A stretch of DNA of 19,047 bases from DAOTEJ01 sp035454085 (GTDB lineage Bacteria > Pseudomonadota > Gammaproteobacteria > Burkholderiales > Burkholderiaceae_F), in contig DAOTEJ010000050.1 in assembly GCA_035454085.1 (NCBI GenBank), positions 1 through 19,047 on the forward strand, in the 5' to 3' direction. A model generated the notes under the pieces. The model saw only the letters and a program-made list of their open reading frames with translations, was not told the origin of the DNA and made no database searches. The translations under genes and the position numbers were made by a program. Below are positions 6,083 to 12,884 of the stretch, one piece after another (position 1 is the stretch's first letter; each line of letters begins with the position of its first letter).

Positions 6083-6123
6083 TTGCGCTCGGTCAAGGCC
6101 GAGCCGGCGCCAGCGCTTAGCGT
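6083..6123 (+). promoter_or_regulatory. Candidate Crp/Fnr-type promoter of the hemerythrin pair
   Basis: TTGCG-CTCG-GTCAA (6083-6096) keeps the TTG-N8-CAA core and one perfect half-site (8/10 overall). After 21 nt, the same spacing as at the usp promoter, comes TAGCGT (6118-6123). The dyad centre would be at about -41.5 from a start near 6131, which leaves a 21-nt leader containing the GGAGG ribosome-binding site. The box lies between a strong terminator and the gene, so a promoter is expected here. The left half-site is imperfect. Confidence 0.42.
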
Positions 6124-6151
6124 GGCCGCTGAACCGAACGCCGGAGGTCCC

Positions 6152-6544
6152 ATGACCACTTCCTCAGCCTTGCGCCACGACGACATCTTCGTCGGCTTCA
6201 AACCGATCGACGACCTGCACCTCGAGTTCCAGGCCATCCTCGACGCTCTCAACGCTCCCGACGAGGGCGACTACGGGACCGACCTGGTCGCGCTGCACGA
6301 GCACATGCTGCGCCACACCGCCGCCGAGGAAGAGTGGATGCTCCAGGAAGGCTTCGAGCACTATGCGCGCCACAAGCGAGCGCACGACCACCTGCTCGAC
6401 TCCATCTCGGACATCCGGCGGCGCTTCGACGCCGGTGACATGGAGGCCGTGCGCCGCTACGTGGGCGACCTGATGAACTGGTTCGTGATCCACGCGCGCG
6501 AAGAGGACCTGCCACTGGCCCAGGCCCTGAAGGGCAAGGCTTGA
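6152..6544 (+). CDS. Bacteriohemerythrin (hemerythrin-like O2-binding protein 1)
   Basis: A 130-residue four-helix-bundle protein with a complete set of diiron ligands. There is His in PIDDLHLEF, H-x3-E in RHTAAEEEWM, H-x3-H in HKRAHDH, and H-x4-D in HAREED. Bacterial hemerythrins reversibly bind O2 (some also sense or scavenge O2 or NO). The N-terminal FVGFKPIDDLH corresponds to the usual VGxxxIDxQH motif with Leu-His in place of Gln-His. The start ATG at 6152 has GGAGG 4 nt upstream. The stop overlaps the start of a second hemerythrin gene (TTGA), so the two are translationally coupled. Preceded by its own candidate FNR-like promoter. Confidence 0.92.
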   Translation: MTTSSALRHDDIFVGFKPIDDLHLEFQAILDALNAPDEGDYGTDLVALHEHMLRHTAAEEEWMLQEGFEHYARHKRAHDHLLDSISDIRRRFDAGDMEAVRRYVGDLMNWFVIHAREEDLPLAQALKGKA

Positions 6545-6921
6545 GCGCTCCGCGCCACCCGCTGGGGCACGCCGGCATCGACGGCCTGCACATCGAGTGG
6601 GAACAGGCGCTGGCGCGCCTGCAGGACGCCCAGGATGAGGCGGCGCTCGCCGCGGCGGTGCGCGGCCTGATCGCCGCCACCGAGCACCACTTCGGCACCG
6701 AGGAGGCATGGATGCGGGCCAGCGGCTTTGCCCCCGCCGATTGCCACGCGCGCGAGCACGCCGGCGTGCTCGAAGTCGTGTGCGAAGTGCAGCGCCGGCT
6801 CGAGGCGGGCGACACCGAGGTCGCGCGCCGCCTGGGCGAGGAACTGCCGCGCTGGTTCGAACTGCACGCCACGACCATGGACGCGCAGCTCGCCCAGCAT
6901 CTGGCCGAGTCGCCGCGCTAG
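6541..6921 (+). CDS. Hemerythrin-like protein 2
   Basis: A 126-residue protein, paralogous in architecture to the one just upstream. All iron-ligand motifs are present: His in GIDGLHIEWE, H-x3-E in EHHFGTEEAWM, H-x3-H in CHAREHAG, and H-x4-D in ELHATTMD. It should therefore bind a diiron centre. The start is a TTG at 6541 that overlaps the TGA stop of the first gene by 3 bases; GAAGG lies 7 nt before it, supporting reinitiation. Apart from the ligands and helix pattern the two paralogs have diverged strongly, so this is an old duplication, or two independent acquisitions, rather than a recent copy. Its stop shares CTAG with the stop of the convergent Rieske gene. Confidence 0.87.
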   Translation: MSAPRHPLGHAGIDGLHIEWEQALARLQDAQDEAALAAAVRGLIAATEHHFGTEEAWMRASGFAPADCHAREHAGVLEVVCEVQRRLEAGDTEVARRLGEELPRWFELHATTMDAQLAQHLAESPR

Positions 6922-8033
6922 CGCATCCGCGCCTGCATCCAGTCGTAGAAGTGAACGATCGCGTCCTCGTGAGGGACGTGGAACGGGCCGCGCTCGTCGC
7001 GTCCGTCCTGCCACAGCGCGCGCCGGCCGCGGTGCATGCGCAGGCAGGCCTCGGCGTCCTCGGCGGCGGTCTCGAGATAGGCCTCGCGCTGCGCGGTGAC
7101 CAGTTCCGGCTCGAAGGCCGCCACTTCCTCGCTGGCGTAGAACTCGATCACGTTGCGCGTGCGCTCCGGTCCGTCCGGCACCGCGGTGCTGACGATCAGC
7201 GCGTGCGGATACCACTCGAGCATCACGTTCGGATAGATCGTCGCCCACACCGCCCCGTAGTCGGGGACCCGTCCGCCGGTGTGGGCTGCTGCGGCGCGCT
7301 GGTAGCGCTCGTAGCGCGCGGACCCCTGGCGCGAGGCGGGCGCGCTGGCCATGGCCTGGCAACTCCAGCCCTCGCCGAAACTGAGTTCGTAGCTGCCGAG
7401 GTCGACCCAGTGGCCCAGGCCCGGGTGGATGGCCTCGACGTGATAGAGCTCCTGGTAGACCTCCAGGAAGGCCTTCCAGTTGCAGTCGATGCGGTCGACC
7501 AAGGTGTGGGTGTGCACCAGCCCGCGAAAGTCGAACAGCTCCGGCAGGGGGAAGTCGGCCATCAGGCGCGCCACGTCCACGGGGCCCGAGAACAGCAGCC
7601 CTTGCCACTCGGTGAGCGGAGTGCGCGGCAACGCGCATTGGGCCGGCGCCTGCTCGAAGCCCGGCGCACCCAGCAGTTGCCCGTCCAGATCGTAGGTCCA
7701 GCGGTGCAGCGGGCAGACCAGGTTGTGCGCCTTGCCGCGGCCCTCGAGGATCAGCGACTGGCGATGACGGCACACGTTCGAGACGAGTTGCACGCCCTGC
7801 GCGCCGTGCACCAGGGCGCGGCTGTGGTCACGCGCCGCCAGGGTGCAGTAGTCGCCGTGCTCCGGGACCAGCGCGGTGCAGCCCTCGTAGACCGGTCCGG
7901 AGCGGAAGAGGCGCTCCGCCTCCCGGGCGAGCCAGGCCGGCTCGAAGTACGCGCTCACGGGCAAGGCCGAGGTGCGTTCGCGCAGCCCGGGCGCGAGCCG
8001 GCTGAGACGAAGCTGGCGTTGCGGAGCGGTCAT
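6918..8033 (-). CDS. Rieske non-heme iron oxygenase, alpha subunit (ring-hydroxylating type)
   Basis: A 371-residue protein with an N-terminal Rieske [2Fe-2S] domain (C88-x-H90 in NVCRHRQS and C107-x2-H110 in VCPLHRWTYDLDG). A SRPBCC-type catalytic domain follows, holding the mononuclear-iron helix NWKAFLEVYQELYHVEAIHP with H198 and H203; ligands and spacing agree with ring-hydroxylating dioxygenase large subunits. The substrate cannot be deduced; relatives act on aromatics or quaternary amines. No ferredoxin, reductase or beta subunit is nearby, so electron donors must be encoded elsewhere. The start ATG at 8033 gives the usual N-terminal length, although no good Shine-Dalgarno precedes it. 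It is 41 bp downstream of a small ORF on the same strand, which may be co-transcribed. The longer frame up to 8222 is the shadow of that ORF. Confidence 0.88.
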   Translation of the reverse strand: MTAPQRQLRLSRLAPGLRERTSALPVSAYFEPAWLAREAERLFRSGPVYEGCTALVPEHGDYCTLAARDHSRALVHGAQGVQLVSNVCRHRQSLILEGRGKAHNLVCPLHRWTYDLDGQLLGAPGFEQAPAQCALPRTPLTEWQGLLFSGPVDVARLMADFPLPELFDFRGLVHTHTLVDRIDCNWKAFLEVYQELYHVEAIHPGLGHWVDLGSYELSFGEGWSCQAMASAPASRQGSARYERYQRAAAAHTGGRVPDYGAVWATIYPNVMLEWYPHALIVSTAVPDGPERTRNVIEFYASEEVAAFEPELVTAQREAYLETAAEDAEACLRMHRGRRALWQDGRDERGPFHVPHEDAIVHFYDWMQARMR

Positions 8034-8074
8034 CGGGCAAGCAAAGGCGCGAGCAAGCGGTGGGGAAGGACGCT

Positions 8075-8236
8075 TTAGACCCAGCGCTCGGCGCGCGCGT
8101 GCTCGGCCGCCTGGACTGGCGTGGCGCCGGATTCGTAGAGCTGCATCCAGCGCGGCTCGTCGAGCATCTCGTGGGAGCGCATCACCGACCAGCCCAGCTG
8201 CCCGCACACCGCCGCGAGCCATTCGAAGAGGGTCAT
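8075..8236 (-). CDS. Small ORF (53 aa) upstream of the Rieske gene
   Basis: ATG at 8236 to TAA at 8075, 53 residues, beginning MTLFEWLAAVCGQLGW and ending AAEHARAERWV. It is preceded by GGAGGTGACG, a near-perfect Shine-Dalgarno at good spacing, whereas the Rieske gene behind it has none. The composition is normal for a soluble, mildly acidic helical protein (five Trp, several Glu/Arg, no low complexity). The central part, EMLDEPRWMQLYESGATPVQAAEHARAE, looks like ordinary protein rather than frame shadow. I do not recognise the family. With the Rieske gene 41 bp downstream on the same strand it may be a partner protein or a translated leader. Confidence rests on the ribosome-binding site, composition and position. 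Confidence 0.6.
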   Translation of the reverse strand: MTLFEWLAAVCGQLGWSVMRSHEMLDEPRWMQLYESGATPVQAAEHARAERWV

Positions 8237-8323
8237 CGTCACCTCCAGGGTTCCGCGAACATCATAGGGCCGATTGGGGATGCGACAATCGGGCTGACCC
8301 TAGACTGCCGCCAGGAGCATCAG

Positions 8324-8716
8324 ATGAGCGAGACCCACGACACCCAGGATCCGGCCATGGACGCGTCCACTCTCTACCGCGAAGAGATCTACACCGACCG
8401 CAAGGTCGGCACCATCCGGGCGCTGGTGCCGGTGCTGCCCAGCGGCGCGGTGGACGGGGGTCGGACCACGCTGTTCGTGGGCGAGGCGCAGATCATGACC
8501 TCGATGGGAGCGCTGCCGATCAGCTTCGAGATCGAAGGCAAGACCCTGGGCGAGGCGGTCGCAGGCTACGGTCCCGCGGCCAAGGAAGGCGTGGAGCGCA
8601 CCATGCGCGAGCTCCAGGAGTTGCGTCGCCAGCAGGCCTCGTCGATCGTCGTGCCGGGCGCGGGCGGCGGCTTTGGTGCCGTGCCCGGCGCCGGCGGCAA
8701 GATCCAGCTGCCCTGA
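8324..8716 (+). CDS. Conserved cytoplasmic protein of unknown function
   Basis: A 130-residue soluble protein without signal peptide or membrane segment. It contains YREEIYTDRKVGTIRALVPV, a TTLFVGEAQIMTSMGALPISFEIEGKTLGEA segment with alternating beta-strand character, and a charged helix RTMRELQELRRQQ followed by SSIVVPG. It ends in a Gly-rich tail (GAGGGFGAVPGAGGK). I recall similar proteins annotated only as 'cytoplasmic protein' in proteobacteria, so the gene looks real and conserved, but I cannot assign a role. The start ATG at 8324 has AGGAG 7 nt upstream. It is convergent with the metallopeptidase gene, with a hairpin between them. Confidence 0.75.
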   Translation: MSETHDTQDPAMDASTLYREEIYTDRKVGTIRALVPVLPSGAVDGGRTTLFVGEAQIMTSMGALPISFEIEGKTLGEAVAGYGPAAKEGVERTMRELQELRRQQASSIVVPGAGGGFGAVPGAGGKIQLP

Positions 8717-8732
8717 GGGCGGACAGACGCAA

Positions 8733-8753
8733 GCTGCGCGCGCGGCGCGCAGC
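8733..8753. terminator. Hairpin between convergent genes
   Basis: A perfect 9-bp stem (GCTGCGCGC / GCGCGCAGC) with a 3-nt loop, 16 bp past one stop and 6 bp past the other. There is no U-tract, so it is a stem that could support termination or protect 3' ends on both strands rather than a canonical intrinsic terminator. Confidence 0.5.
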
Positions 8754-8759
8754 CGGCTC

Positions 8760-9626
8760 TCAGATCGAGCCCGACTCGAAGGTATTGCAGGCCGCGAGCT
8801 TGCCCGACTGCCAACCGGTGCGGAACCAGCGCGAGCGCTGCTCAGAGCTGCCGTGCGTGAAGGAGTCAGGCACCACGAAGCCCTGGGCGGAGCGCTGCAG
8901 GCGGTCGTCGCCGATCGCCGTGGCGGCGTTGAGCGCTTCCTCGATGTCACCCGGCTCGACCACCCGGCGGGCGCTGTTGGCATGGTGCGCCCACACGCCC
9001 GCAAAGCAGTCGGCCTGCAGTTCCAGTCGCACAGAGAGCTGGTTTGCGTCGGCCTTCGAGACGCGCTGCTGCAGCTCCTGGACCTTGCTCATGATCCCAA
9101 GCTGGTTCTGCACGTGATGCCCGACCTCGTGGGCGATGACGTAGGCCTGGGCGAAGTCGCCCGGCGCCTTGAAGCGGCGCTGGAGCTCGTCGAAGAACAC
9201 GAGGTCGATATAGACCGTCTGGTCCAAGGGACAGTAGAACGGACCGGCGGCCCGCTGACCGACACCGCAGGCGGTCTGCGTGGCGCCCGAGAACAGCACG
9301 AGCTTGGGCGCGCGGTACTGCGCGCCGGCCGCCTTGAAGATCGGCGTCCAGGTGTCTTCGGTGTCGGCCAGGACCACTGAAGTGAATCGGGCCATCTCAT
9401 CGTTGGCCGGTGGCTTGGTGCCGACCGGCGCCTGCACCGAAGTCGGTGCCTGCCCCGGGCCTGCGCCGAGCAGACCCATCACGATGCGCGGATCGATGCC
9501 GAAGAACATGGCGATCAGCGCCACGATCACCATTCCGATGCCGCCGCCCACCAGACCGCCGCGGCGGCCCATGCCCTGGCCGCGTCGGTCCTCGACGTTG
9601 CCGCTCTCCCTGCCGTCGGTTCGCAT
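8760..9626 (-). CDS. ypfJ: Neutral zinc metallopeptidase (YpfJ family), membrane-anchored
   Basis: A 288-residue YpfJ/KPN_02809-type 'neutral zinc metallopeptidase' (zincin). The N-terminal part has an Arg/Gly-rich cytoplasmic stretch then one membrane segment (about residues 25-43, GGIGMVIVALIAMFFGI), so the rest is probably periplasmic. The zinc site HEVGHH is at 166-171 and the third-ligand helix RLELQADCFAGVWAHH starts at ~200 (Glu202). Other family signatures are FSGATQTACG, GPFYCPLDQTVYIDLVFFDEL, and the C-terminal HGSSEQRSRWFRTGW. The substrate is unknown. The start is the ATG at 9626, which has GGAGAG upstream; the 16-residue extension to 9674 lacks one and breaks family length. Confidence 0.9.
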   Translation of the reverse strand: MRTDGRESGNVEDRRGQGMGRRGGLVGGGIGMVIVALIAMFFGIDPRIVMGLLGAGPGQAPTSVQAPVGTKPPANDEMARFTSVVLADTEDTWTPIFKAAGAQYRAPKLVLFSGATQTACGVGQRAAGPFYCPLDQTVYIDLVFFDELQRRFKAPGDFAQAYVIAHEVGHHVQNQLGIMSKVQELQQRVSKADANQLSVRLELQADCFAGVWAHHANSARRVVEPGDIEEALNAATAIGDDRLQRSAQGFVVPDSFTHGSSEQRSRWFRTGWQSGKLAACNTFESGSI

Positions 9627-9731
9627 GTCTGCTGTCTCTCCGTGATCGGACGGATTGCAGCATGCCGCCCGCACGGCGCACAGGCAAGCTGGCCCCGGGT
9701 CGGGCGCGGGCGGCGCGCCCGCCCGCCTGCG

Positions 9732-10151
9732 CTAGCGCCAGCCGTATCCGGGCGGGTAGGCGGGCGGGGGCACGGGGCGCGCCGGGGCGGTGACGTAGAC
9801 CGGCGTCGAGGGGTACGGCACGGCCACCGGGGCCCAGCCCCCATGGCGCGCACGGTGGCGCGGCCGCACGACGTACACCGGCGCCGGCACCACCACCGGG
9901 TACGGCACGGCGGCGCGAGGTGCATACACGGGCGCAAACACCGGTGGCGCGTAGAGCGGCGGGGCGTAGACGCGCGGGTAGTACGCCGGCCCGTAGGCGG
10001 GCGCCGGCCAGGCGCCGCCCCAGCCCGGCCCCACGCTCACGGCCACCCCGGGCACGGCCACCGAGACGCTGACCGCGGCGTGCGCCGCCGGGCTCGCCAG
10101 CACCACGGCGCTGGCGGTCATGACGGCAAGGGCAAGCTTCCTGGGCGACAT
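9732..10151 (-). CDS. Tyr/Pro/Ala-rich secreted protein with YAP-type repeats
   Basis: A 139-residue protein with a clear signal peptide (SPRKLALAVMTASAVVLASPAAHA, cleavage after AHA at about residue 25). The mature part is low-complexity, rich in Tyr, Pro, Ala and Val, with irregular repeats of the type YAPP/FAPV/YAPR, then PVYVVRPRHRARHGGW and a PPPAYPPGYGW ending. Similar short YxP-repeat secreted proteins are common in Burkholderiales genomes, usually annotated hypothetical. A cell-envelope or surface structural role is a guess. The start ATG at 10151 has AGGAG 7 nt upstream; the 7-residue extension to 10172 is unnecessary. It is divergent from dinB with a 119-bp shared upstream region. 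Codon bias towards G+C partly drives the repetitive look. Confidence 0.78.
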   Translation of the reverse strand: MSPRKLALAVMTASAVVLASPAAHAAVSVSVAVPGVAVSVGPGWGGAWPAPAYGPAYYPRVYAPPLYAPPVFAPVYAPRAAVPYPVVVPAPVYVVRPRHRARHGGWAPVAVPYPSTPVYVTAPARPVPPPAYPPGYGWR

Positions 10152-10270
10152 CGTCGACTCCTGTGGGGGCAATGTCCTAACAACGCCGCCCCCCGCAGCC
10201 GCGCCGACGCGCTCGTGGTTGCCAGTTGTAACGGTCCAGCCTGTCGGCGGCAGCCGCGCGGGGCCGCGCA

Positions 10271-11356
10271 GTGAACGAGCGTCGCATCGCCCACCTCGAC
10301 ATGGATGCGTTCTACGCCTCGGTCGAACTGCTGCGCCGGCCCGAACTGGCGGGCTGCCCCGTGATCGTGGGCGGGCGCGGCGACCCCGGCGCCCGCGGCG
10401 TGGTCACTACCGCCAGCTACGAGGCGCGCGCCTACGGCGTGAAAAGCGGCATGCCCCTGCGCACCGCCGCCCGCCTCTGCCCGCAGGCCGTGTTCCTGCC
10501 CGCCGACTTCGACGAGTACCGGCGGCTGTCGCGCCGCTTCAAGGCCGCGGTGGCGCGCATCGCCTCCGCGATCGAGGACCGTGGCATCGACGAGATCTAC
10601 ATCGACCTGTCGAGCGTGCCCGGGGTCGAAGTCGAGGGCGGCGGCCCGCTTGCGCGCGAGATCAAGCACGAGGTCTATCAGCACACGGGACTGTCGTGCT
10701 CGATCGCCGTGGCGCCCAACAAGCTGCTCGCCAAGCTGGGCTCGGAACTCGACAAGCCCGACGGGCTCACCGTGCTGCACATGGGCGACCTCGAGCCGCG
10801 CATCTGGCCGCTGCCCGTGGGACGCGTCAACGGCATCGGCCCCAAGGCGGCGGCGCGGCTGGGCGCGCTGGGCATCGTCACCATCGGCCAGCTGGCGGCG
10901 CGCCCCGCGGCCGAGCTCGTCGCAGCGTTCGGCGCGAGCTACGGCAGCTGGCTGCACGAGGCGGCCTGGGGACGCGACGAGCGCCCCGTGGTCACGGAGT
11001 CCGAGCCGCGATCGCGCAGCCGCGAGACCACCTTCGACACCGACCTCGATCCGCGCCGCGACCGCGCGCGCCTCGAGGCCGTGCTCGAGCAACTCGCCGC
11101 CCAGGTGGCGCGCGACCTGGCGGCGCGCGGCTACGCCGGTCGCACGGTGGGCGTGAAGCTGCGCTACGCCGACTTCCAGACCCTGACCCGCGACCGCAGC
11201 CTGAGCGCGGCCACGAGCGAGCCCGGGCTCATCCTCGCCGCCGCGCGCGAGTGCCTGGATCGAGTTCGCCTCGACCGCCGCGTGCGCCTGCTCGGCGTAC
11301 GCGTGAGCAGCCTCGAGCCCGCTCAGGGGCGTGCCCAGGCGCCCCTGGGCTTCTAG
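10271..11356 (+). CDS. dinB: DNA polymerase IV (Y-family translesion polymerase)
   Basis: A 361-residue Y-family polymerase that performs error-prone synthesis past DNA lesions. Catalytic carboxylates: D10 in HLDMDAFYASVE, and D107/E108 in RGIDEIYID (the family more often has S-x-DEAYLD). Y15 takes the steric-gate place. SYEARAYGVKSGMPLRTA is the fingers motif. A helix-hairpin-helix (LPVGRVNGIGPKAAARLGALGI) is at ~178-200. The little-finger domain follows, and the very end, QAPLGF, fits a beta-clamp-binding peptide. The start is GTG at 10271, which fits the family N-terminus; the upstream Shine-Dalgarno is poor. No convincing LexA box (CTGT-N8-ACAG) was seen in the 119 bp upstream. Confidence 0.93.
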   Translation: MNERRIAHLDMDAFYASVELLRRPELAGCPVIVGGRGDPGARGVVTTASYEARAYGVKSGMPLRTAARLCPQAVFLPADFDEYRRLSRRFKAAVARIASAIEDRGIDEIYIDLSSVPGVEVEGGGPLAREIKHEVYQHTGLSCSIAVAPNKLLAKLGSELDKPDGLTVLHMGDLEPRIWPLPVGRVNGIGPKAAARLGALGIVTIGQLAARPAAELVAAFGASYGSWLHEAAWGRDERPVVTESEPRSRSRETTFDTDLDPRRDRARLEAVLEQLAAQVARDLAARGYAGRTVGVKLRYADFQTLTRDRSLSAATSEPGLILAAARECLDRVRLDRRVRLLGVRVSSLEPAQGRAQAPLGF

Positions 11357-11443
11357 CTGCGCTGCGCATTGCCCGGCGTGCCCGCGCCTGTTGCAATGCG
11401 CGGCCGGCCGGCCGTTGCCGCGCCTCACAAAGAGGGAGCAAAC

Positions 11444-11824
11444 ATGGACGCCTACACGACTCACGGAGCCTTCAGCTGGAACGAGCTCATGACCAGCGAC
11501 GCCGAGGCGGCGCTGGCCTTCTACCAGCCGCTGTTTGGCTGGGGCACGCGCGCCATGGACATGCCCGAGGGCCGCTACCACGTCGTGACCGTGGGCGACA
11601 CTGCGGTGGGCGGCATCATGCGTTCGCCCCCGGGCGCGGCCTCGATGCCGCCGGCCTGGGGCTCCTACGTCACGGTCAGCGACGTGGACGCCGTGATCGG
11701 CAAAGTGCCCAGCCTGGGAGGCAAGGTCGTGGCCGGACCGTTCGACGTGCCGAAGGTTGGCCGCATGGCCGTGCTTCAGGATCCGCAGGGCGCGGTGATC
11801 AACGTGATGCAGTACTCGGGCTGA
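11444..11824 (+). CDS. VOC-superfamily (glyoxalase/bleomycin-resistance fold) protein
   Basis: A 126-residue single-module protein of the vicinal-oxygen-chelate superfamily. It opens with HGAFSWNELMTSDAEAALAFYQPLFGW (typical 'W-x-EL-T-D-x-AA-FY-x-LFGW' wording) and ends with FDVPKVGRMAVLQDPQGAVINV, the two beta-alpha-beta-beta-beta half-modules. Members of this subgroup are usually hypothetical or glyoxalase-like; the metal-ligand pattern is not complete enough to assign an enzyme. The start ATG at 11444 has GGGAG about 6 nt upstream. The frame is open further up (11369) but without a better site. It follows dinB by 87 bp. The last 26 bp overlap the 3' end of the convergent epimerase-like gene. 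Confidence 0.83.
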   Translation: MDAYTTHGAFSWNELMTSDAEAALAFYQPLFGWGTRAMDMPEGRYHVVTVGDTAVGGIMRSPPGAASMPPAWGSYVTVSDVDAVIGKVPSLGGKVVAGPFDVPKVGRMAVLQDPQGAVINVMQYSG

Positions 11825-12815
11825 GCGCGTCCCAGGCTGCCAGCAGGGCCTGCTCGCGTTCGGGGGCGAGCTTGCCGGCGAGCCGCGCGTCCCCGGGTGC
11901 GGGCAGCGCGGCCGCCAGGATGTCGTGCGCCACGTTGGCCAGCGGCCGTGTACGCAGCCCCGCGGCGCGCGAGCGCGCCAGGCTCACCGCGTGCAGCGCG
12001 CGGGTCGAGTCGTCGGACTCGGGCACCCACAGCGGCAGTTCCGTCCACGGCGCCACGGCCTCGGCCACGAGGAAGGACTCGGCCACCCAGACCGGATCGA
12101 CCTCGGTGCCGGCCACGTGGGCCGCGGTCTCGATCAGCTCGCCCAGCGTCGCGCCCTCGATGGGTCCGGTGGCGTTGTAGGCCCCGCCGGCGCCGTCGCC
12201 CACGAGCTTGAGCATGAAGGCGGCCAGGTCGCGCGCGTCGATGAACTGGATGGCGCGCTCGGCGGGTGCCGGCGCCAGCAGTCGGCCGCCGCGCGCCGCG
12301 CGCCACACCCAGTAGCTGAAGCGCCCGGTCGGGTCGTCGCGGCCGACGATCAGCCCGGGGCGCACCAGCAGGCCGCGCGCACCGAAGTGGCGCATCACCA
12401 CGCGTTCGCACTCGGCCTTGAGCGGTCCGTAGTTCTCGCCGGTGACTTCCTGCGTGTCGTGCCCGGCGAGTGCGGCCGTGGCGTCGGACTCCAGGATCGG
12501 CGCGGTGGCGAGCGCGGCATAGGCCGAGATGCTCGACACGAAGAGATAGCGCTCGCAGGCGTCGGCGAGCAGGCCGCACGACAGTTCCAGATCCTGCGGG
12601 CGGTAGCCGCAGGTGTCGATCACCGCGTCGAAGTGCCGGCCCGCCAGCGGCGCGAGGCTGGAGCGTCGGTCGCCCACCAGGGGCTCCACCTCGATCGGCC
12701 AGCGGTCGCGCGAGCGCCCGCGGTTGAACACCGTCACCGAGTGCCCGGCCTGCACCGCGGCCTCGACCAGCGCGCGCCCGAGAAACACCCCGCCACCGAG
12801 GATCAGCAGTTCCAT
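11799..12815 (-). CDS. NAD-dependent epimerase/dehydratase-like (extended SDR) protein
   Basis: A 338-residue Rossmann-fold protein: LLILGGGVFLGRALVEAA at the N-terminus gives the G-x-G-x2-G-type NAD(P) site, then TVFNRGRS and PLVGDRRSSL. YLFVSSISAYA carries the Ser-rich strand, NYGPLKAECERVV holds the catalytic-type Y-x3-K, and LLVRPGLIVGRDDPTGRFSYWV follows. This fits atypical/extended SDRs annotated as NAD-dependent epimerases. The substrate is unknown; no other sugar-nucleotide gene is nearby. The start ATG at 12815 is preceded by GAGAGG at 5-6 nt. The longer frame to 13010 runs into the divergent kinase gene and was not used. Its 3' end overlaps the VOC gene by 26 bp in antisense. Confidence 0.85.
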   Translation of the reverse strand: MELLILGGGVFLGRALVEAAVQAGHSVTVFNRGRSRDRWPIEVEPLVGDRRSSLAPLAGRHFDAVIDTCGYRPQDLELSCGLLADACERYLFVSSISAYAALATAPILESDATAALAGHDTQEVTGENYGPLKAECERVVMRHFGARGLLVRPGLIVGRDDPTGRFSYWVWRAARGGRLLAPAPAERAIQFIDARDLAAFMLKLVGDGAGGAYNATGPIEGATLGELIETAAHVAGTEVDPVWVAESFLVAEAVAPWTELPLWVPESDDSTRALHAVSLARSRAAGLRTRPLANVAHDILAAALPAPGDARLAGKLAPEREQALLAAWDALSPSTASR

Positions 12816-12850
12816 CGCACCTCTCGCCCAGGCTTGTGCAGCCCCGCTGT

Positions 12851-12856
12851 CATAAT
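12851..12856 (+). promoter_or_regulatory. -10 box of the kinase/methyltransferase operon
   Basis: CATAAT (5/6 to TATAAT) lies 28 nt before the kinase ATG, giving a start near 12863 and a ~22-nt leader. No good -35 at normal spacing is seen. It lies in the 69-bp divergent space with the epimerase gene. Confidence 0.45.
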
Positions 12857-12884
12857 CCGCTTCCGGTTCACCGCCCCGTGCCGC

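Noticed and set aside
8261..8306. FNR-like promoter for the 8324 gene because of TAGACT at 8301-8306
   Set aside because: No dyad is found 21-22 nt upstream, so the TAGACT hexamer alone is not evidence.
10152..10270. LexA box in the dinB upstream region
   Set aside because: CTGT and CAG fragments occur, but none with the CTGT-N8-ACAG spacing.
11334..11351. 7-bp stem (GCCCAGG/CCTGGGC) at the dinB 3' end as a terminator
   Set aside because: It lies inside the codons of the clamp-binding peptide and has no U-tract.
10118..11581. 487-codon - strand open frame over dinB
   Set aside because: It overlaps a well-supported dinB with all catalytic motifs; His/Ala/Arg-rich translation without domains.
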